From the NCBI GenBank assembly GCA_036768485.1, contig JAVLUZ010000623.1:30556-94555 (forward strand): DNA of 64,000 nt, given 5' to 3'. Position numbers and translations under genes: made by a program. Within the stretch, counting starts at the first letter, position 1. The number at the start of each line of letters is the position of its first letter. Under the pieces are notes generated by a model, which was not told the origin of the DNA, did not search any database, and saw only the letters and a program-made list of their open reading frames with translations. This document shows positions 36,648 to 46,962 of this stretch, piece after piece. The DNA comes from Mermis nigrescens. Lineage: Eukaryota; Nematoda; Enoplea; Mermithida; Mermithidae.

Positions 36648-36888
36648 CATTGGTGGGCGGCACCAAAGTTCTGGGGAGGTGTGCAAGATTTTTTAAATGT
36701 CAAAAATGGCCTTAAAAATGGTGGTATGGCGAAAAAACACCATTTTTCAACGTTTCTCATCGGGCACTATCCATTGACATCAAAAAATCGCGAAAAAAAC
36801 CAAAAAAATAATTGAAGTCTGGGGGTATTTTGATTCCTGAGGGGTATTTTGGTTTCTGTGGGGTTGCATAACCCAACGCCCAGGTATG
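36648..36888 (+). mobile_element. MITE, CATAGGTGGGC family, copy 6
   Basis: A 241-bp copy starting CATTGGTGGGCGGCACC. Flanking octamers GTGTTAAG (36,640-36,647) and GTGCCAAG (36,889-36,896) match at six of eight positions. Confidence 0.8.
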
Positions 36889-36896
36889 GTGCCAAG

Positions 36897-37899
36897 TAGT
36901 CGCTAAAGCGCTTAAACCAGGGCGTTCTGTACGATTTTTTTCGGAAAATCGCAAATTTCTGTGTGTGAATAGATTTTTGCGGGGAACGGTTAAAAGGTTT
37001 TTTGCGGGGAGGGGGGTTAACAGCCCTCATGATCACGTATGCATTGTGTCGCGGGCAGACCCGTATCCAGGCTTTGGTTGCTGGAGGCACGCAAAGCAAA
37101 TTGCTTATCTCGGAAATTTCCGAAGGGGTAGCTGTTGGGATATGTAGCTGTTAGAAACCTCATTTTCGACGTTTTTCATTATGCTCTATCCGTTAAGCTC
37201 ATGAAATTTAAACCGTTCGAAAAAATTTTATTTCTTTTAATAGCATTTAGAAAGTATCATTTTTGACCGCGCGTGAGGCAAAACATGAAAATTTGACGAC
37301 TTTCGGGCAAACAGATGCAATTTTCTCATCTTTCTGTGCATTATTTCCTACCAGAATTTTTTTAGGGCCAAACAGTTTGACAACGGTCCTCCCGCCTCCC
37401 CCCCCCGAATACGGCCCTGGTCGTGGTGGGGGCTTGTCTGTTTGACAATTCCTTGATAAGCGCCTGTAACCAGACGTGCTCTTGGGGTACTTTCGGTGGG
37501 TTTTGACCCCCTCCAGAATGGCACTGATCACCCGAAAATGTCTGCGACCTCCCCAGAATTGTCGATTTTTCGTAAAAGTTGGTAAAAAATGCAAAAAGTG
37601 TGCTTTTTAAGCGTTCATAGCTCACTTTTGGCTCAAACATCTCAAAGTCTCGGCGCTTTGCGCCCTAGTACTTATTTTTCGACTATATTTTGTTCAATTT
37701 ACTAAATTTTTCAAATTTAAAAAAAAAACTTATGTTTTTATGTTTTAGCATTATCTGAAACGTCAAAAAAACAGTAATTTTTATGGGTATCCTTCGTTTT
37801 TTGCCGTAAAAAGGCACTATTTAAAAATTTTTTGGGCCTGACCCCCCTCCCCAGAATTCCCATGCTGTACGTGTATGCCTGTAACAACATTTTGTTTAG
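36897..37899. other. Presumed NTHL1 intron sequence
   Basis: No recognisable gene. Contains old repeat relics with G/C homopolymer blocks (37,385-37,410, CCCGCCTCCCCCCCC) and one GGCGC hairpin near 37,650. The acceptor of the next exon is TTTTGTTTAG ending at 37,899. Confidence 0.4.
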
Positions 37900-38119
37900 G
37901 CAGGAACCAGCTTACTGGTTGCAACACTTAGAAAATATTAGGTTGATGAGGATGAAGCGGGATGCAAGTGTAGATAGTATGGGGGCCCACGCATGCTTAT
38001 GGGCGAGTGCCAATGAGGACGATAAGAATTTCCAGATCTTACTCGCCCTCATGCTGTCCAGTCAGACACGGGACGAGGTCACTTCGGCGGCTATGCAGAA
38101 GTTGCATGAGTATACTAAG
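37900..38119 (+). CDS. NTHL1: Endonuclease III homologue, internal exon
   Basis: Encodes the start of the conserved core of the bifunctional DNA glycosylase/AP lyase that removes oxidised pyrimidines in base excision repair (nucleus and mitochondria). The signature is NIRLMRMKRDASVDSMGAHA, followed by FQILLALMLSSQTRDEVTSA, which is the hallmark LSSQT helix of the family. The exon is bounded by an acceptor at 37,898-37,899 (a second AG at 37,902-37,903 is possible) and by the donor AAG|GTTGGT at 38,120. The last codon is complete, matching the phase of the exon at 59,341. The preceding exon is uncertain. Confidence 0.92.
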
Positions 38120-38314
38120 GTTGGTTTTGGTTTTTTGCTATGAATTTAATTTTTAAATTTTTTTTTTGGTTTTTTAAATGTTAATCTTAGTTTCGACCAT
38201 GATTATGTATTTATGACAGGGATTATGATGTTTATTGTTACAAATTTTGCCCTTCCAGCCGTTGCATTATCCCATTTATAATGACTGGAATGGCAGTTGT
38301 TCAGATGTGGCCGC

Positions 38315-38524
38315 CACACCTGGTTGTGGGGGGTTCGGGGGGTATGCACCCTCCCCCCGAGAAACCAAAATACCGTCACCCCCCAGAATTCAATTTTTAA
38401 ATTTTTTTCTTTTTTCGCAATTTTTTGAAATGGTGTTTTTTCGTCATACCACCATTTTTAAGGCTATTTTTTGACATTTGAAAAATATTGCACCTCCCAG
38501 AATTTTTGCTCCCGCCCACCTAGG
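38315..38524 (-). mobile_element. MITE, CATAGGTGGGC family, copy 7
   Basis: A 210-bp minus-oriented copy inside a perfect 8-bp duplication GTGGCCGC (38,307-38,314 and 38,525-38,532). It ends CCGCCCACCTAG and lacks part of the core found in longer copies. Confidence 0.9.
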
Positions 38525-38913
38525 GTGGCCGCTCGCTAATTGTTCGTCGAGATAGTTTTTGAATGCCTTTAAACTTTTTTATAATTTAGAATGATTGCAG
38601 ACAAATTTTCTACATACGTAACTTCAAATATCAAATTTTTTTGCTCGAATCAAAAACGCTTTTTTATAAATATTTCCAATTTTCAGACAAGGCAATGAAT
38701 TTGCTTCGCAAAATGCTACTACTACACTGCATTATTCGTTCGGCTACAGATATCGGTCGATTTTTATTTTCACTTGGAATATTTGCTTTTATTTACTTTT
38801 TTACTCATCGTATTATATTGTTTAATTTTCTGTCATGTTTTACAATCAGATTTGATGAGTTTCATGGCTGATCTTGCTCTGCTCTTGGCTTTATCGTCTT
38901 AAAATTCATTATA

Positions 38914-39500
38914 CAGGGTGGCCCATAAAAAAGGCTACATTCCGATTTGACTGGTCATAATTTCGGTTCTTGTAAACTTCAAACTTTCAAACTGGTTGCA
39001 ATCGATAGACAAAAGTCTCTTCTTTTCCAAATATGTAAAAAATTTTGGCCAAGTTACAGTGTTTCGGGCGCTAAGGCAATTTGTTTACACCCTCTTTTAC
39101 TATCGTTTAAACGATGATAGCGTCATTGGTCCTGCCATAACTTTGCACCCTCTTTTAACGATATCCTGAAATTTTAGAACTCGGTAGGACGCGTATCTAT
39201 TGTGGAGATTTAAAAATCTACTAATTAATTTTTGTGACTGGACATATTGTCAAAAATGTCAAAAAAAGGATAACGACGTACAGAGTAATGTAATAAAATG
39301 CAGAAACTTTGGGTTTTAAACAGTGAGGTGTAAACAAATTGCCTTATTGCAGGTACCGCTGAAAGCTGGCCAAAATTTTCAACGTTGATCAAATAAAGAC
39401 ATGTTTATCTATCTAATGTGGCTGGTCTTAAAATTGTATTTTCACATCAGCCGAGCTTATGATGTATTAAAAAACGTAGCCTTTTTCATGGGCCATCCTG
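38914..39500. mobile_element. Mariner-type MITE, CAGGGTGGCCCAT ends
   Basis: A 587-bp element with inverted ends CAGGGTGGCCCATAAAAAAG and the complement of CAGGATGGCCCATGAAAAAG, flanked by TA (38,912-38,913 and 39,501-39,502). An inner pair of inverted segments (GGCAATTTGTTTACACC near 39,075 and GGTGTAAACAAATTGCC near 39,328) makes it partly palindromic. No transposase. Confidence 0.85.
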
Positions 39501-40244
39501 TATTATAAGAAGCTCAAATCAGCGTGTAAACCCTTTCTTCCCATTTTCTACGGTGAAATGATTATTCTATGAATATGTTGTGTGATTTTATATTTTAAAT
39601 TTTTTGTACTCACTGTTTTTTGACTACCTATTTAAAATGGTTATTTTTGTTCGCGTAGTGCAGTAACTATATGAAACTTTATGTAATTATTGGTATTTTT
39701 GAAATCAGAATTTGATATTTTTGACCTTACAGTATTGACATTTATGTACTAGTCATGAAACGGATCTAAAAATTAAATTGATTTAAATTTACCGGTTTTT
39801 CGTTTTTGCCTTGTCGACATCACAAAAAATCGCTCTTTGATGATTTAAAATATGCTTTGTGAGACCAGTATTTTTTGTTGCACACGAGGACTCCATAATT
39901 AAATTTTTACGCTTTTGACACTTTGAAATCTTACTGGTAGAGTAGAAGTTTTTTTAGTGGTAAAGGACCTATGTAAGCACTTGTATTGGCAGAAAATTCA
40001 GGGAATAGAATATTTTGGGGATCTTCATCCGACACTTGCACGTCAGCCTGATTTTTCATCGATTTTTTTTGAAATTTTTTTTTTCATTTTTTCATTTTCA
40101 TTTTTTCATTCTGTTATTTTTTATTGATCAAGGGATTCGGCGAAATTTCGGGGTTGGAAAAATTTTTAATTTGTGAGGGTTCAGGTCCAGACGTTCATCA
40201 TGGATAGATTCAAAGAATTAGAGTCTGAGAAAAGCCCGATGTAC

Positions 40245-40617
40245 TATGATTTTCGGGGAAGACAAAAACTGTGAAAAAGGTTTGAAATTCGCAAAATTTT
40301 TCGGCGCTCTGCGCTAAAATGAGTAATTGTGTGTTCTATATATCTTAATAATGTCAGAAATTGCATTTTGAAAGGAAAATTGTGGAATTTGTCGGCGCTT
40401 CGCGCCGTTTTGAGACGATTATTAGTGATTTTTGCTCTCAGAAACCCAGAAATTAGCTAAATACACTATCAAAGGTCGAACAACTCTGTTTTTGCCACAC
40501 TAAAATCGCTACTGTACCATATTATAGTATCTCCAAAATTTGTGTGTACAAAATGTACAAAGACTTTTAGGGACCATCTTTGTACATGTACAAACGAACC
40601 TGGTACAAAAAACACTG
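40245..40617 (+). repeat. GTACAAAG repeat, 5'-truncated copy
   Basis: Right end GTACAAAAAACACTG at 40,617; the left end is missing. It contains two GGCGC hairpins and an uninterrupted version of the sequence around CAACTCTGTTTTTGCCACAC (40,480-40,500). That sequence corresponds to the hAT insertion site at 42,987-42,994. Confidence 0.75.
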
Positions 40618-40751
40618 ATTCCTTAAACTGATTCCCCCCCCACTTTCCTATCAGATTAGCTATATTTTTGCTCTACTCCCTTTCTATGAGTCCAGACCTG
40701 TTATTATCATACGCTTTGTAATTATCTCACTTTTTGTTATAAAGCTAAAAG

Positions 40752-40895
<144 letters not shown>

Positions 40896-40909
40896 GTGTG
40901 TGTGTGTAT

Positions 40910-41955
40910 TAGTGATGTCCCGGTGCCGGTACCCCTGTACCGGCGCCGGTGCCGGTGCTACATTAGCATATTATATAGTGTACTATGCTTCTTCAAAAAG
41001 GGTTAAATTTGTACCTAATTTTCACCGGATATACATAATAAGGGCAAAATTTCATTTGGCTAGTAACGACTTCATTATTTTTAATTTATGAATACATATT
41101 AATTTTCTCACTTAAGCATTAAACAAACAAAAAATTGTAATAAAATTGAAATTCGAAGAAAAATAAAAGTTAAATAGTGTATTATAAGTTTAAGTGTAGC
41201 GCAATCAAGATTGGCTTGTGCAGTAGTTGATTATTTAGTCAAATCGAAATTTGTACTCAGTGCATTAGTTAAATATTCAACTAGTAAGAAACAAACATGA
41301 AAATAGCCACAAAAACTTTTTGAGGTTAAATTATTTGAGTTTATCATTTCACATTTTTAAAAGCCTCTGAAAACAAACATGGGATATATTAGTAATGCAA
41401 AAGACTTACATAGAAGTTCATTTACAAAGTTTTAACAAGCTTTTTCTGAATATATTTGCAGGAAAAAGTTTTGCATAAGAACTATTTTAAAATTCTAGCT
41501 GCGTTTTACGGTCTTCTGCTCACGAAATGGAAAAACAAAAATGGATTTGATGAAATTAAGTTGAAAACTACTCTGTAGTACTCATCCTTCTTGCCTACAG
41601 ATGGTAGAATTAGAAGAATTTTCCACTCTATATGTCGATATTTTTAATTTTAATTTACTTTATTTATTAGTGTCTACGCTTCTTGCTGTTAATTATTGTT
41701 TTCAATAAGATGTGTTTCGTTAAATGAATAATTCATTTTCAAAGCTCGAAGGCTTGTTCTGAAGTTCAGTCAAAATGCTTCACTATGCTAATCAGAAGAT
41801 TTTATTAACAAAATGCTACCTTTTTGCGCCTTTATTCATTAAATTGGTGATAAACGAGCTTTTATTATTCTTTTTACACTAATTTTTTCTCTTTTATCTA
41901 GCACCGGCGCCTGTACCAGCCTAGCAACGGCCCGGTGCCGGTGCCCAGGACATCA

Positions 41956-41958
<3 letters not shown>
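40910..41958. mobile_element. hAT-like element with GGTGCCGGTACC subterminal repeats
   Basis: A 1,049-bp element with ends TAGTGATGTCCCGGTGCC and the complement of TAGTGATGTCCTGGGCACC. GC-rich palindromic units of GGTGCCGG/GGTACCGG type lie just inside (40,918-40,960 and 41,903-41,945). It sits in a TA/TG microsatellite, so the 8-bp duplication (GTGTGTAT against ATATATAT) cannot be told from the array. The interior is AT-rich and non-coding. Confidence 0.8.

Positions 41959-42043
<85 letters not shown>
41959..42043. repeat. (TA)n microsatellite, right part
   Basis: About 85 bp of AT dinucleotides, continuing the array interrupted by the element at 40,910-41,958. Confidence 0.95.
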
Positions 42044-42047
<4 letters not shown>

Positions 42048-42676
42048 CAAAACACTGGTTTAAGATTTGTTTATGTGAAATGTTGAAATGTTTAAATTAG
42101 AGTAGGTTAATTTTGGGGTTAGTTTTGTCTTTTTGAGGAATTGAAAATTTTCGAATGTTTTTTATGGATTTAGATATTAATTTCGTGCGTACGTGCATAT
42201 GGGCGCGAGGTTTTTCGTGACTCCAACATTAGAATCAAAAACCTCGCTGTCTTTCAAAACTTGACTTCAAAATTTTTTTTGAGTTTTTGCGATTTTTCAT
42301 GCCATTGAGAAAAATGATGCTTTCGCTCCTTTCGTCCATTCCTGGCCCTGTTAGATTTTTAAAATTTTTTGGATACCCAGATCCAAAAAGTTTGTGGCAT
42401 ATTTTACATACATACATGTAGCGACTGAAAAATTTGGGTGGGGGTCCTCGGCCATTTTAGGGGGGGGGCGGTAAACGACCTCAAATTTTTGGCAAAAACG
42501 GCCAAAAACACGTAAAGGCGGTCAAAACTGATTTTTTTCGAAAAATTGTGGGTCAAACTTTTTCTGGTTTTGGGGTAATGAAGGACGGCCGGTTTTGGAT
42601 GGGGTCCTTCATCCCCCCTCTTACATGTATGCTATTGTATGATCATCTGAAACGAAATAAAATCATGCTACTACTC

Positions 42677-42994
42677 ATGGTTTTTTGTATTCGGCAAGGA
42701 TTTTTCCCGGTGTACAAAGACTTTTGGGGACCGTCTTTGTACACGTACAAAGATTTTTGGGAAGAAAAAATTGCGAAAAAGGTCTGAAATTCGTAAAAAT
42801 TTTTGGGCCTTCGTGCCGAAATGAGTAATTGTGTGTTCTATATATTTTATAATGGCATGAATTGCATTTCGAAAGGAAATGTAAATTTTTTCGGCGCTTA
42901 GCGCCGTTTTAAGACTATTCTTAGTGATTTTTGTCTTAGAGACCCAGAAATTAGCTAAAATACACTACCAAAAGTCGAACAACTCTGTTTTTAC
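42677..42994 (+). repeat. GTACAAAG repeat, left part, split by the hAT-like element
   Basis: The left part of a GTACAAAG element, ending AACTCTGTTTTTAC at 42,994. The right part resumes with TACACTAAATCGC at 59,211 and ends about 59,327, some 13 nt before the NTHL1 exon. Uninterrupted copies near 40,480, 58,220 and 58,530 show the same sequence without a break. Confidence 0.85.
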
Positions 42995-43171
42995 TAGGGA
43001 TGGACTGGGTCCAAGTATCCGGACCCGGATCCGGCACTATCCGACGATTTTTCTGGATCCGGACCCGGATCCGGACCCGAAATTCTTAAAAGTAAGGATC
43101 CGGACCCGGACCCGAAAATTATGAATTTTTAGGAACCGAGTCAAACTATATTCTGAGTAAACTGAGAAATA

Positions 43172-43177
43172 AGCATC
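43172..43177. repeat. Polinton target duplication, left
   Basis: AGCATC immediately before the left terminal repeat, identical to 57,155-57,160. Six bp is the usual Polinton duplication length. Confidence 0.95.
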
Positions 43178-43208
43178 AGTAGTAAGTGACGCTCATCTGG
43201 CGTAACAA
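43178..43208. repeat. Polinton left terminal inverted repeat
   Basis: About 31 bp starting AGTAGTAAGTGACGCTCATC, matched in inverted orientation by the last bases of the element. Polinton termini characteristically begin with AG. Confidence 0.93.
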
Positions 43209-43364
43209 CAGGGAGATAGGCAGCTGTGTAAGCATAGGCAACTACGTCACATCATCGCTTTTAGCCAGTCGACTAAAAATATGATTCATAGGGCTCGCTC
43301 GCTAACATCATAAAAAACGAGCTCGCTCGCTAACGTCATAAAAAACGCGCTCGCTCGTTTTTAA
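43209..43364. repeat. Polinton left subterminal GCTCGC repeats
   Basis: Two to three tandem units of about 32 bp built on GCTCGCTCGCTAACGTCATA (43,292-43,352). A related single unit is present near the right end at about 56,990-57,025, inverted. No gene is seen. Confidence 0.7.
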
Positions 43365-43892
43365 TTAAATCTTAAACATTTCCAGCATGAAACGCACTTT
43401 TTTGAAAAATTTATGAACGGCATCTTCGCTTTTAAGACCAACCATTAGAACAGTACCGGTGGTAAAAATTAAAGCCGTAGCATGAGGGAAAGTTAATTTG
43501 GCGGCCGGAAATAATTCAGGCTCTAAGCGCACAAACTTTTTATGCATCCGAGCAAAACCAGCAATGTTTATTCGACTGTTCATTCGACCCGTGCCTACTA
43601 CATTATGTACTTTTAACTGCAAAATTTGTAAGGTGTAGCCGCTCTCTTGTAAAAAAGCGCACATTTTTTCATTCGCTAGCTTGTTTTCGTGTATGCTTTT
43701 TGTGCCTACACAAACCAATTTTCCAGAACTAAACAATAAACCAGTACTCTTTGGCTGCGTTATTTTAATAATTAAACCATTGAACTTTCTTGGATCGTAT
43801 TTGACGCCCTTACATGTTTTTGCAATTTTATACAAGTCTAAGGGTTTGCGAGACAGACGACTCGTTGAAACGACGTTCACAATCGTAGCCAT
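43365..43892 (-). CDS. TATA-binding protein (TBP) homologue
   Basis: A 175-aa intact protein made of the two direct TBP lobes, with no N-terminal extension. The first lobe (about 3-66) has an Asn in IVNVVST (N6), then YDPRKFNGLIIKI and LLFSSGKLVCVGTKS. The second (about 93-155) has N97 in KVHNVVGTG, then EPELFPAAKL and LIFTTGTVLMVGLKS. The four Phe that kink the TATA box in cellular TBPs are all present (F37, F54, F128, F143), as are the paired Asn that contact the centre of the box. It is the last gene of the minus-strand series, 39 nt after the minor capsid gene. By family knowledge it should bind TATA-like DNA; a role in transcribing the element's own TATA promoters is inference. It diverges clearly from animal TBP, so recent host capture is unlikely. 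Confidence 0.93.
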   Translation of the reverse strand: MATIVNVVSTSRLSRKPLDLYKIAKTCKGVKYDPRKFNGLIIKITQPKSTGLLFSSGKLVCVGTKSIHENKLANEKMCAFLQESGYTLQILQLKVHNVVGTGRMNSRINIAGFARMHKKFVRLEPELFPAAKLTFPHATALIFTTGTVLMVGLKSEDAVHKFFKKVRFMLEMFKI

Positions 43893-43931
43893 TTTGAATA
43901 AAAATGAATAAAAACGCGAGTATTTTTAGCT

Positions 43932-44684
43932 TCAGAAAAACGAAGTCTTGACTTTACGAAAATGTAACTTGATAATCACTTTTCCAGAAATAAACGGAAT
44001 AAATTCATCTGAATCATCTTTAATGTTAATTTCGATACTCGAAATGTCCTTGACAAGAATAGGGACATAGTGGGGGTAGTCGAATGTTTTGTCAATAATG
44101 TTGGGATAGGAGCCCTCTACATTTACGATTCTTAACAAGGGAGCCGAAATGTCTCCAACAATTTGTGGTTCCAAAATATTTGCATAAATGTACAATACTT
44201 CAATGCCTCCAACGTGCATGTTTGGTTCATTAACGCCCCATGCTGATTTTGTTATTTTGTCATCTTGAAGCCCTAAAATTTTGGTTATTTCTGGTGGTAA
44301 TGTTACTGATTTTACAAATTCACTGTACACTATTGTTTGTACTCGTTTTATCGTACTAAAGTATTTAAAAAATATTCCCTTTTTCACAATTTCGCCCCCA
44401 TTTAGAAGACAGAATTGCATCGTCTCAACGAATTCATGTATTGAGTCGTAACACCCTAGCGGTATCTTAATTACATGATCGTCGTCATCAACGTCTGTTA
44501 TATGAATATCAGTTTTTTCAGTTTTTAGCGTTTCCCAATTGTGTGGGTAGATTAGCTGACATAGACCACATTCCCAATCTCCAGTTAACTTAATTTTTTG
44601 TGGTAAATGTACGGTAAATTCAGACGGGGTATTTTGCTTATCGTTAGCAGTGTTACTGGGTAAAGTTACATAAAATTGATCCAT
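43932..44684 (-). CDS. Minor capsid (penton) protein
   Basis: A 250-aa protein with the start typical of Polinton minor capsid proteins (MDQFYVTLPSNTA), followed by FTVHLPQKIKLTGDWECGL and IYPHNW. These proteins have a single jelly-roll fold and form the vertices of the virion. The ATG lies within the 3' end of the protease gene (19-nt overlap). The frame is intact. Identification rests on the N-terminal motif, length and position next to protease and major capsid genes. Confidence 0.88.
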   Translation of the reverse strand: MDQFYVTLPSNTANDKQNTPSEFTVHLPQKIKLTGDWECGLCQLIYPHNWETLKTEKTDIHITDVDDDDHVIKIPLGCYDSIHEFVETMQFCLLNGGEIVKKGIFFKYFSTIKRVQTIVYSEFVKSVTLPPEITKILGLQDDKITKSAWGVNEPNMHVGGIEVLYIYANILEPQIVGDISAPLLRIVNVEGSYPNIIDKTFDYPHYVPILVKDISSIEINIKDDSDEFIPFISGKVIIKLHFRKVKTSFF

Positions 44685-45175
44685 TGTTGAGCAATTTGAT
44701 TAACAATAAAATTATCATCTATTGCTACAGTGTGAATCTTAAATAGACCATTTACAAAACCCGTTACAAATTCATCAGCATAACTTTTTTCTAAACTTTG
44801 TAAAATTAGTTTCATTGGGACACCCCTGCAGCGCCATACTAAAAAATATACGCACAATTGCCCACACGTTGACGTTAGAGGTTTTTGCACGCATTTTTTA
44901 TTACATTTTAGATTCTGTGCATATTTCAATACATACTCACGCGTTTTTTCGCTAGGCGGCAGTCCATAGCTGTCAAAATATTCGCATTTATCGTGCACAT
45001 CAAAAAACATGCATACCCAATGGGACCCGGGCATATTACTAGGGTCCATATTCATTACTAATACCGCTGGTTTACTAAAAATAACTGGCAGCTTATTACA
45101 TGGAAAAACTCCACACAAAATTTGACCAACAGCTTGGTCGCTTTTCAAAACATTGTTCAGTTGAATAGTATTCAT
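44666..45175 (-). CDS. Adenain-like cysteine protease
   Basis: A 169-aa protein of the adenovirus-protease family, expected to mature the capsid proteins. Catalytic residues by alignment of motifs: His52 in GSHWVCMFFD, Asp68 in CEYFDSYGLPP, Gln97 in CVQKP and Cys104 in TCGQLCVYFL. I start it at 45,175 because that ATG follows the major capsid stop by 4 nt. An upstream in-frame ATG at 45,205 would overlap the capsid gene and add ten residues. The frame is intact. Confidence 0.92.
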   Translation of the reverse strand: MNTIQLNNVLKSDQAVGQILCGVFPCNKLPVIFSKPAVLVMNMDPSNMPGSHWVCMFFDVHDKCEYFDSYGLPPSEKTREYVLKYAQNLKCNKKCVQKPLTSTCGQLCVYFLVWRCRGVPMKLILQSLEKSYADEFVTGFVNGLFKIHTVAIDDNFIVNQIAQQWINFM

Positions 45176-45179
45176 TTTC

Positions 45180-46490
45180 TTATGCTGTATAGTCAAACAA
45201 TACATTGCGGTGCTTATCTAACATTACTAAATTGTCAAATTCGGCATAAACTATTACTTCTACGCCAGTATCGGGAATTTTTTCTGCAAAAGAAACTTCA
45301 ATGCTAGTCGTACCCTCCTTAATTAGATCCCAGTGCGCACCATCATCTTCATCAGGAGTGAGATCAAATGCAAAAAAGCACTGACCCTCTTTGAACCCTT
45401 CTCTCGTTATACCATTGCCTTTGTTGTCTCTAGCAATGTCTAGCGTCTCAAAAAGTTGATCGAATGCTCGCAGAAATTTTCCCTTTTTAAAGTCTAATTT
45501 CATAGCATGCGAGGGAAATGTTACTCCGCCACTAATTATCTTAACTTCATTGATACTATAACACTTAAAATTGAAGGGTGATTTTTTAAGATTACCTCTA
45601 TACGCATCTGCATCTATGCAACCAAAAATTATACGCCTAGGGAGTTGGCCAGAGAAGAGCGTGTTAAGTGGGGTAGACTGTGATGTGCTAGGTATATGCA
45701 AATTCATCATCATTACTCGACGTATAGGATATTTTACGGTATTAGTAGCAAGTACTCGATCAATTGCCAATGTAGTGCTTTCTAAGATTTCTACTTTTCG
45801 AACGCAAAATTTCATTTGGTGTACACTCAAATGCGCGCTTATAGCCCCACCCGGACTTTGTAAAACAAATGCATTAGGGTTTCTATTTAATTCGAGTCTC
45901 AAATCAGTATGGTTCAATAAAAATCGGTCTTGCAAAAATAAATCAATGTGTAGCGGAGCTGTTAATTCGACTAATACTTTATCTTTAAAGTAAGAGACGC
46001 GTTGTTTAAAACCACGATCATCTTGAGAATCTTGTTTGTAATCTTGTGTGTACAATGCGGATTGTAAATGCGAGTTTTTTGCATCCCAATTATAGTTTAG
46101 TTCAGTCTCCATGAATGCTCTGTACGCGTATTTATCGCCACTATCGTGAATTAATTTACCATTCAAAAATACTTTAACTTGTCTGAAAAATGTTTTACCA
46201 ATTAAATTTATGGGTGCGACATCAGGTGTGGCAGGAATTTTACCATCGGCACCTGCTGGCATAGCACCAGGCGTTAAAGATAATTGCATGTAAATGTAAT
46301 TTTTGTTTAGCTGCAAAAAATGAGGATCAGGAGGGATATGAAACTCATACGGACCTTCATCTGTTACTGGGTTAGTCAAATTGATTTCATCCCAATATCC
46401 TCGTTTCACAACAACCTGAGTAGGTGGCACTGTGAAAAAATCAAGTTCGCTTTTTGTGCTAGCGACTGAAAGTGAATCAATTAAAGACAT
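45180..46490 (-). CDS. Major capsid protein (double jelly roll)
   Basis: A 436-aa intact protein. The N-terminus (SELDFFTVPPTQVVVKRGYW, then GPYEFHIPPDPHFLQL and NYIYMQLSL) is the canonical start of Polinton major capsid proteins, which fold as tandem jelly rolls and form trimeric hexons. Further family features are GKTFFRQVKVFLNGKLIHDS and YRAFMETELNY in the first half. The ATG overlaps the stop codon of the upstream small gene by one base (TAATG). The length is near the low end for the family. Confidence 0.95.
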   Translation of the reverse strand: MSLIDSLSVASTKSELDFFTVPPTQVVVKRGYWDEINLTNPVTDEGPYEFHIPPDPHFLQLNKNYIYMQLSLTPGAMPAGADGKIPATPDVAPINLIGKTFFRQVKVFLNGKLIHDSGDKYAYRAFMETELNYNWDAKNSHLQSALYTQDYKQDSQDDRGFKQRVSYFKDKVLVELTAPLHIDLFLQDRFLLNHTDLRLELNRNPNAFVLQSPGGAISAHLSVHQMKFCVRKVEILESTTLAIDRVLATNTVKYPIRRVMMMNLHIPSTSQSTPLNTLFSGQLPRRIIFGCIDADAYRGNLKKSPFNFKCYSINEVKIISGGVTFPSHAMKLDFKKGKFLRAFDQLFETLDIARDNKGNGITREGFKEGQCFFAFDLTPDEDDGAHWDLIKEGTTSIEVSFAEKIPDTGVEVIVYAEFDNLVMLDKHRNVLFDYTA

Positions 46491-46912
46491 TACTTTTTTC
46501 TACTTCGTTTCTGTTTTTGAGTTGTAAATACATCGTGCTTAGGTTCTTTTATAGACTTTGGACGAACCCCAAGACCACGCCCTTTTTGTAGTGCTTCGCC
46601 AGCTTGCTTGAATAAATTTGATGCCCCTTCTTTTCCGTGTTCCTCTAATGATTGTACTATTGGTCGACCATGCATAACGTCAGCTGCAAAATGAGCACCT
46701 GATGCTAATGCCTGTTTTCCAATACTAGTCGCCGCCGATCGTATTATCGGTACAGCCATGCGAAAAAGTGAACGAAAAAAGTTGCCTAACCCTGCACCAC
46801 GTTGATACGAAGTGCCTTTGAAACCCGGTATACCATAACCAACCTGAGAAGCTTGGTCGGTATAGTAGTCGAGCCAAATGTTAAAATTTTCGGGATTAAA
46901 TTGTTGCCTCAT
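46490..46912 (-). CDS. Small virion-like protein, amphipathic
   Basis: A 140-aa intact basic protein just upstream of the major capsid gene. It contains GLGNFFRSLFRMAVPIIRSA followed by an Ala/Gly-rich helix, and ends in a Lys/Arg tail. Similar small proteins with a G-L-F-R-x-x-x-P motif accompany capsid genes in many Polintons and recall the membrane-active minor proteins of adenoviruses, but I cannot assign a function. A TATA-like box lies 40 nt upstream of the ATG. Confidence 0.8.
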   Translation of the reverse strand: MRQQFNPENFNIWLDYYTDQASQVGYGIPGFKGTSYQRGAGLGNFFRSLFRMAVPIIRSAATSIGKQALASGAHFAADVMHGRPIVQSLEEHGKEGASNLFKQAGEALQKGRGLGVRPKSIKEPKHDVFTTQKQKRSRKK

Positions 46913-46951
46913 CTTATTTTTTCAAATGATTATTTGTTAGTATGTGCGTTT

Positions 46952-46960
46952 CTTTTATAA
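46952..46960 (-). promoter_or_regulatory. TATA-like box for the 46,912 gene
   Basis: On the complement TTATAAAAG, ending 40 nt before the ATG at 46,912. Same motif and spacing as before several other Polinton genes. Confidence 0.6.
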
Positions 46961-46962
46961 GT

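Noticed and set aside
45571..45993. A 140-codon plus-strand frame opposite the capsid gene
   Set aside because: It is a shadow of the major capsid protein gene, which has clear family motifs on the other strand.
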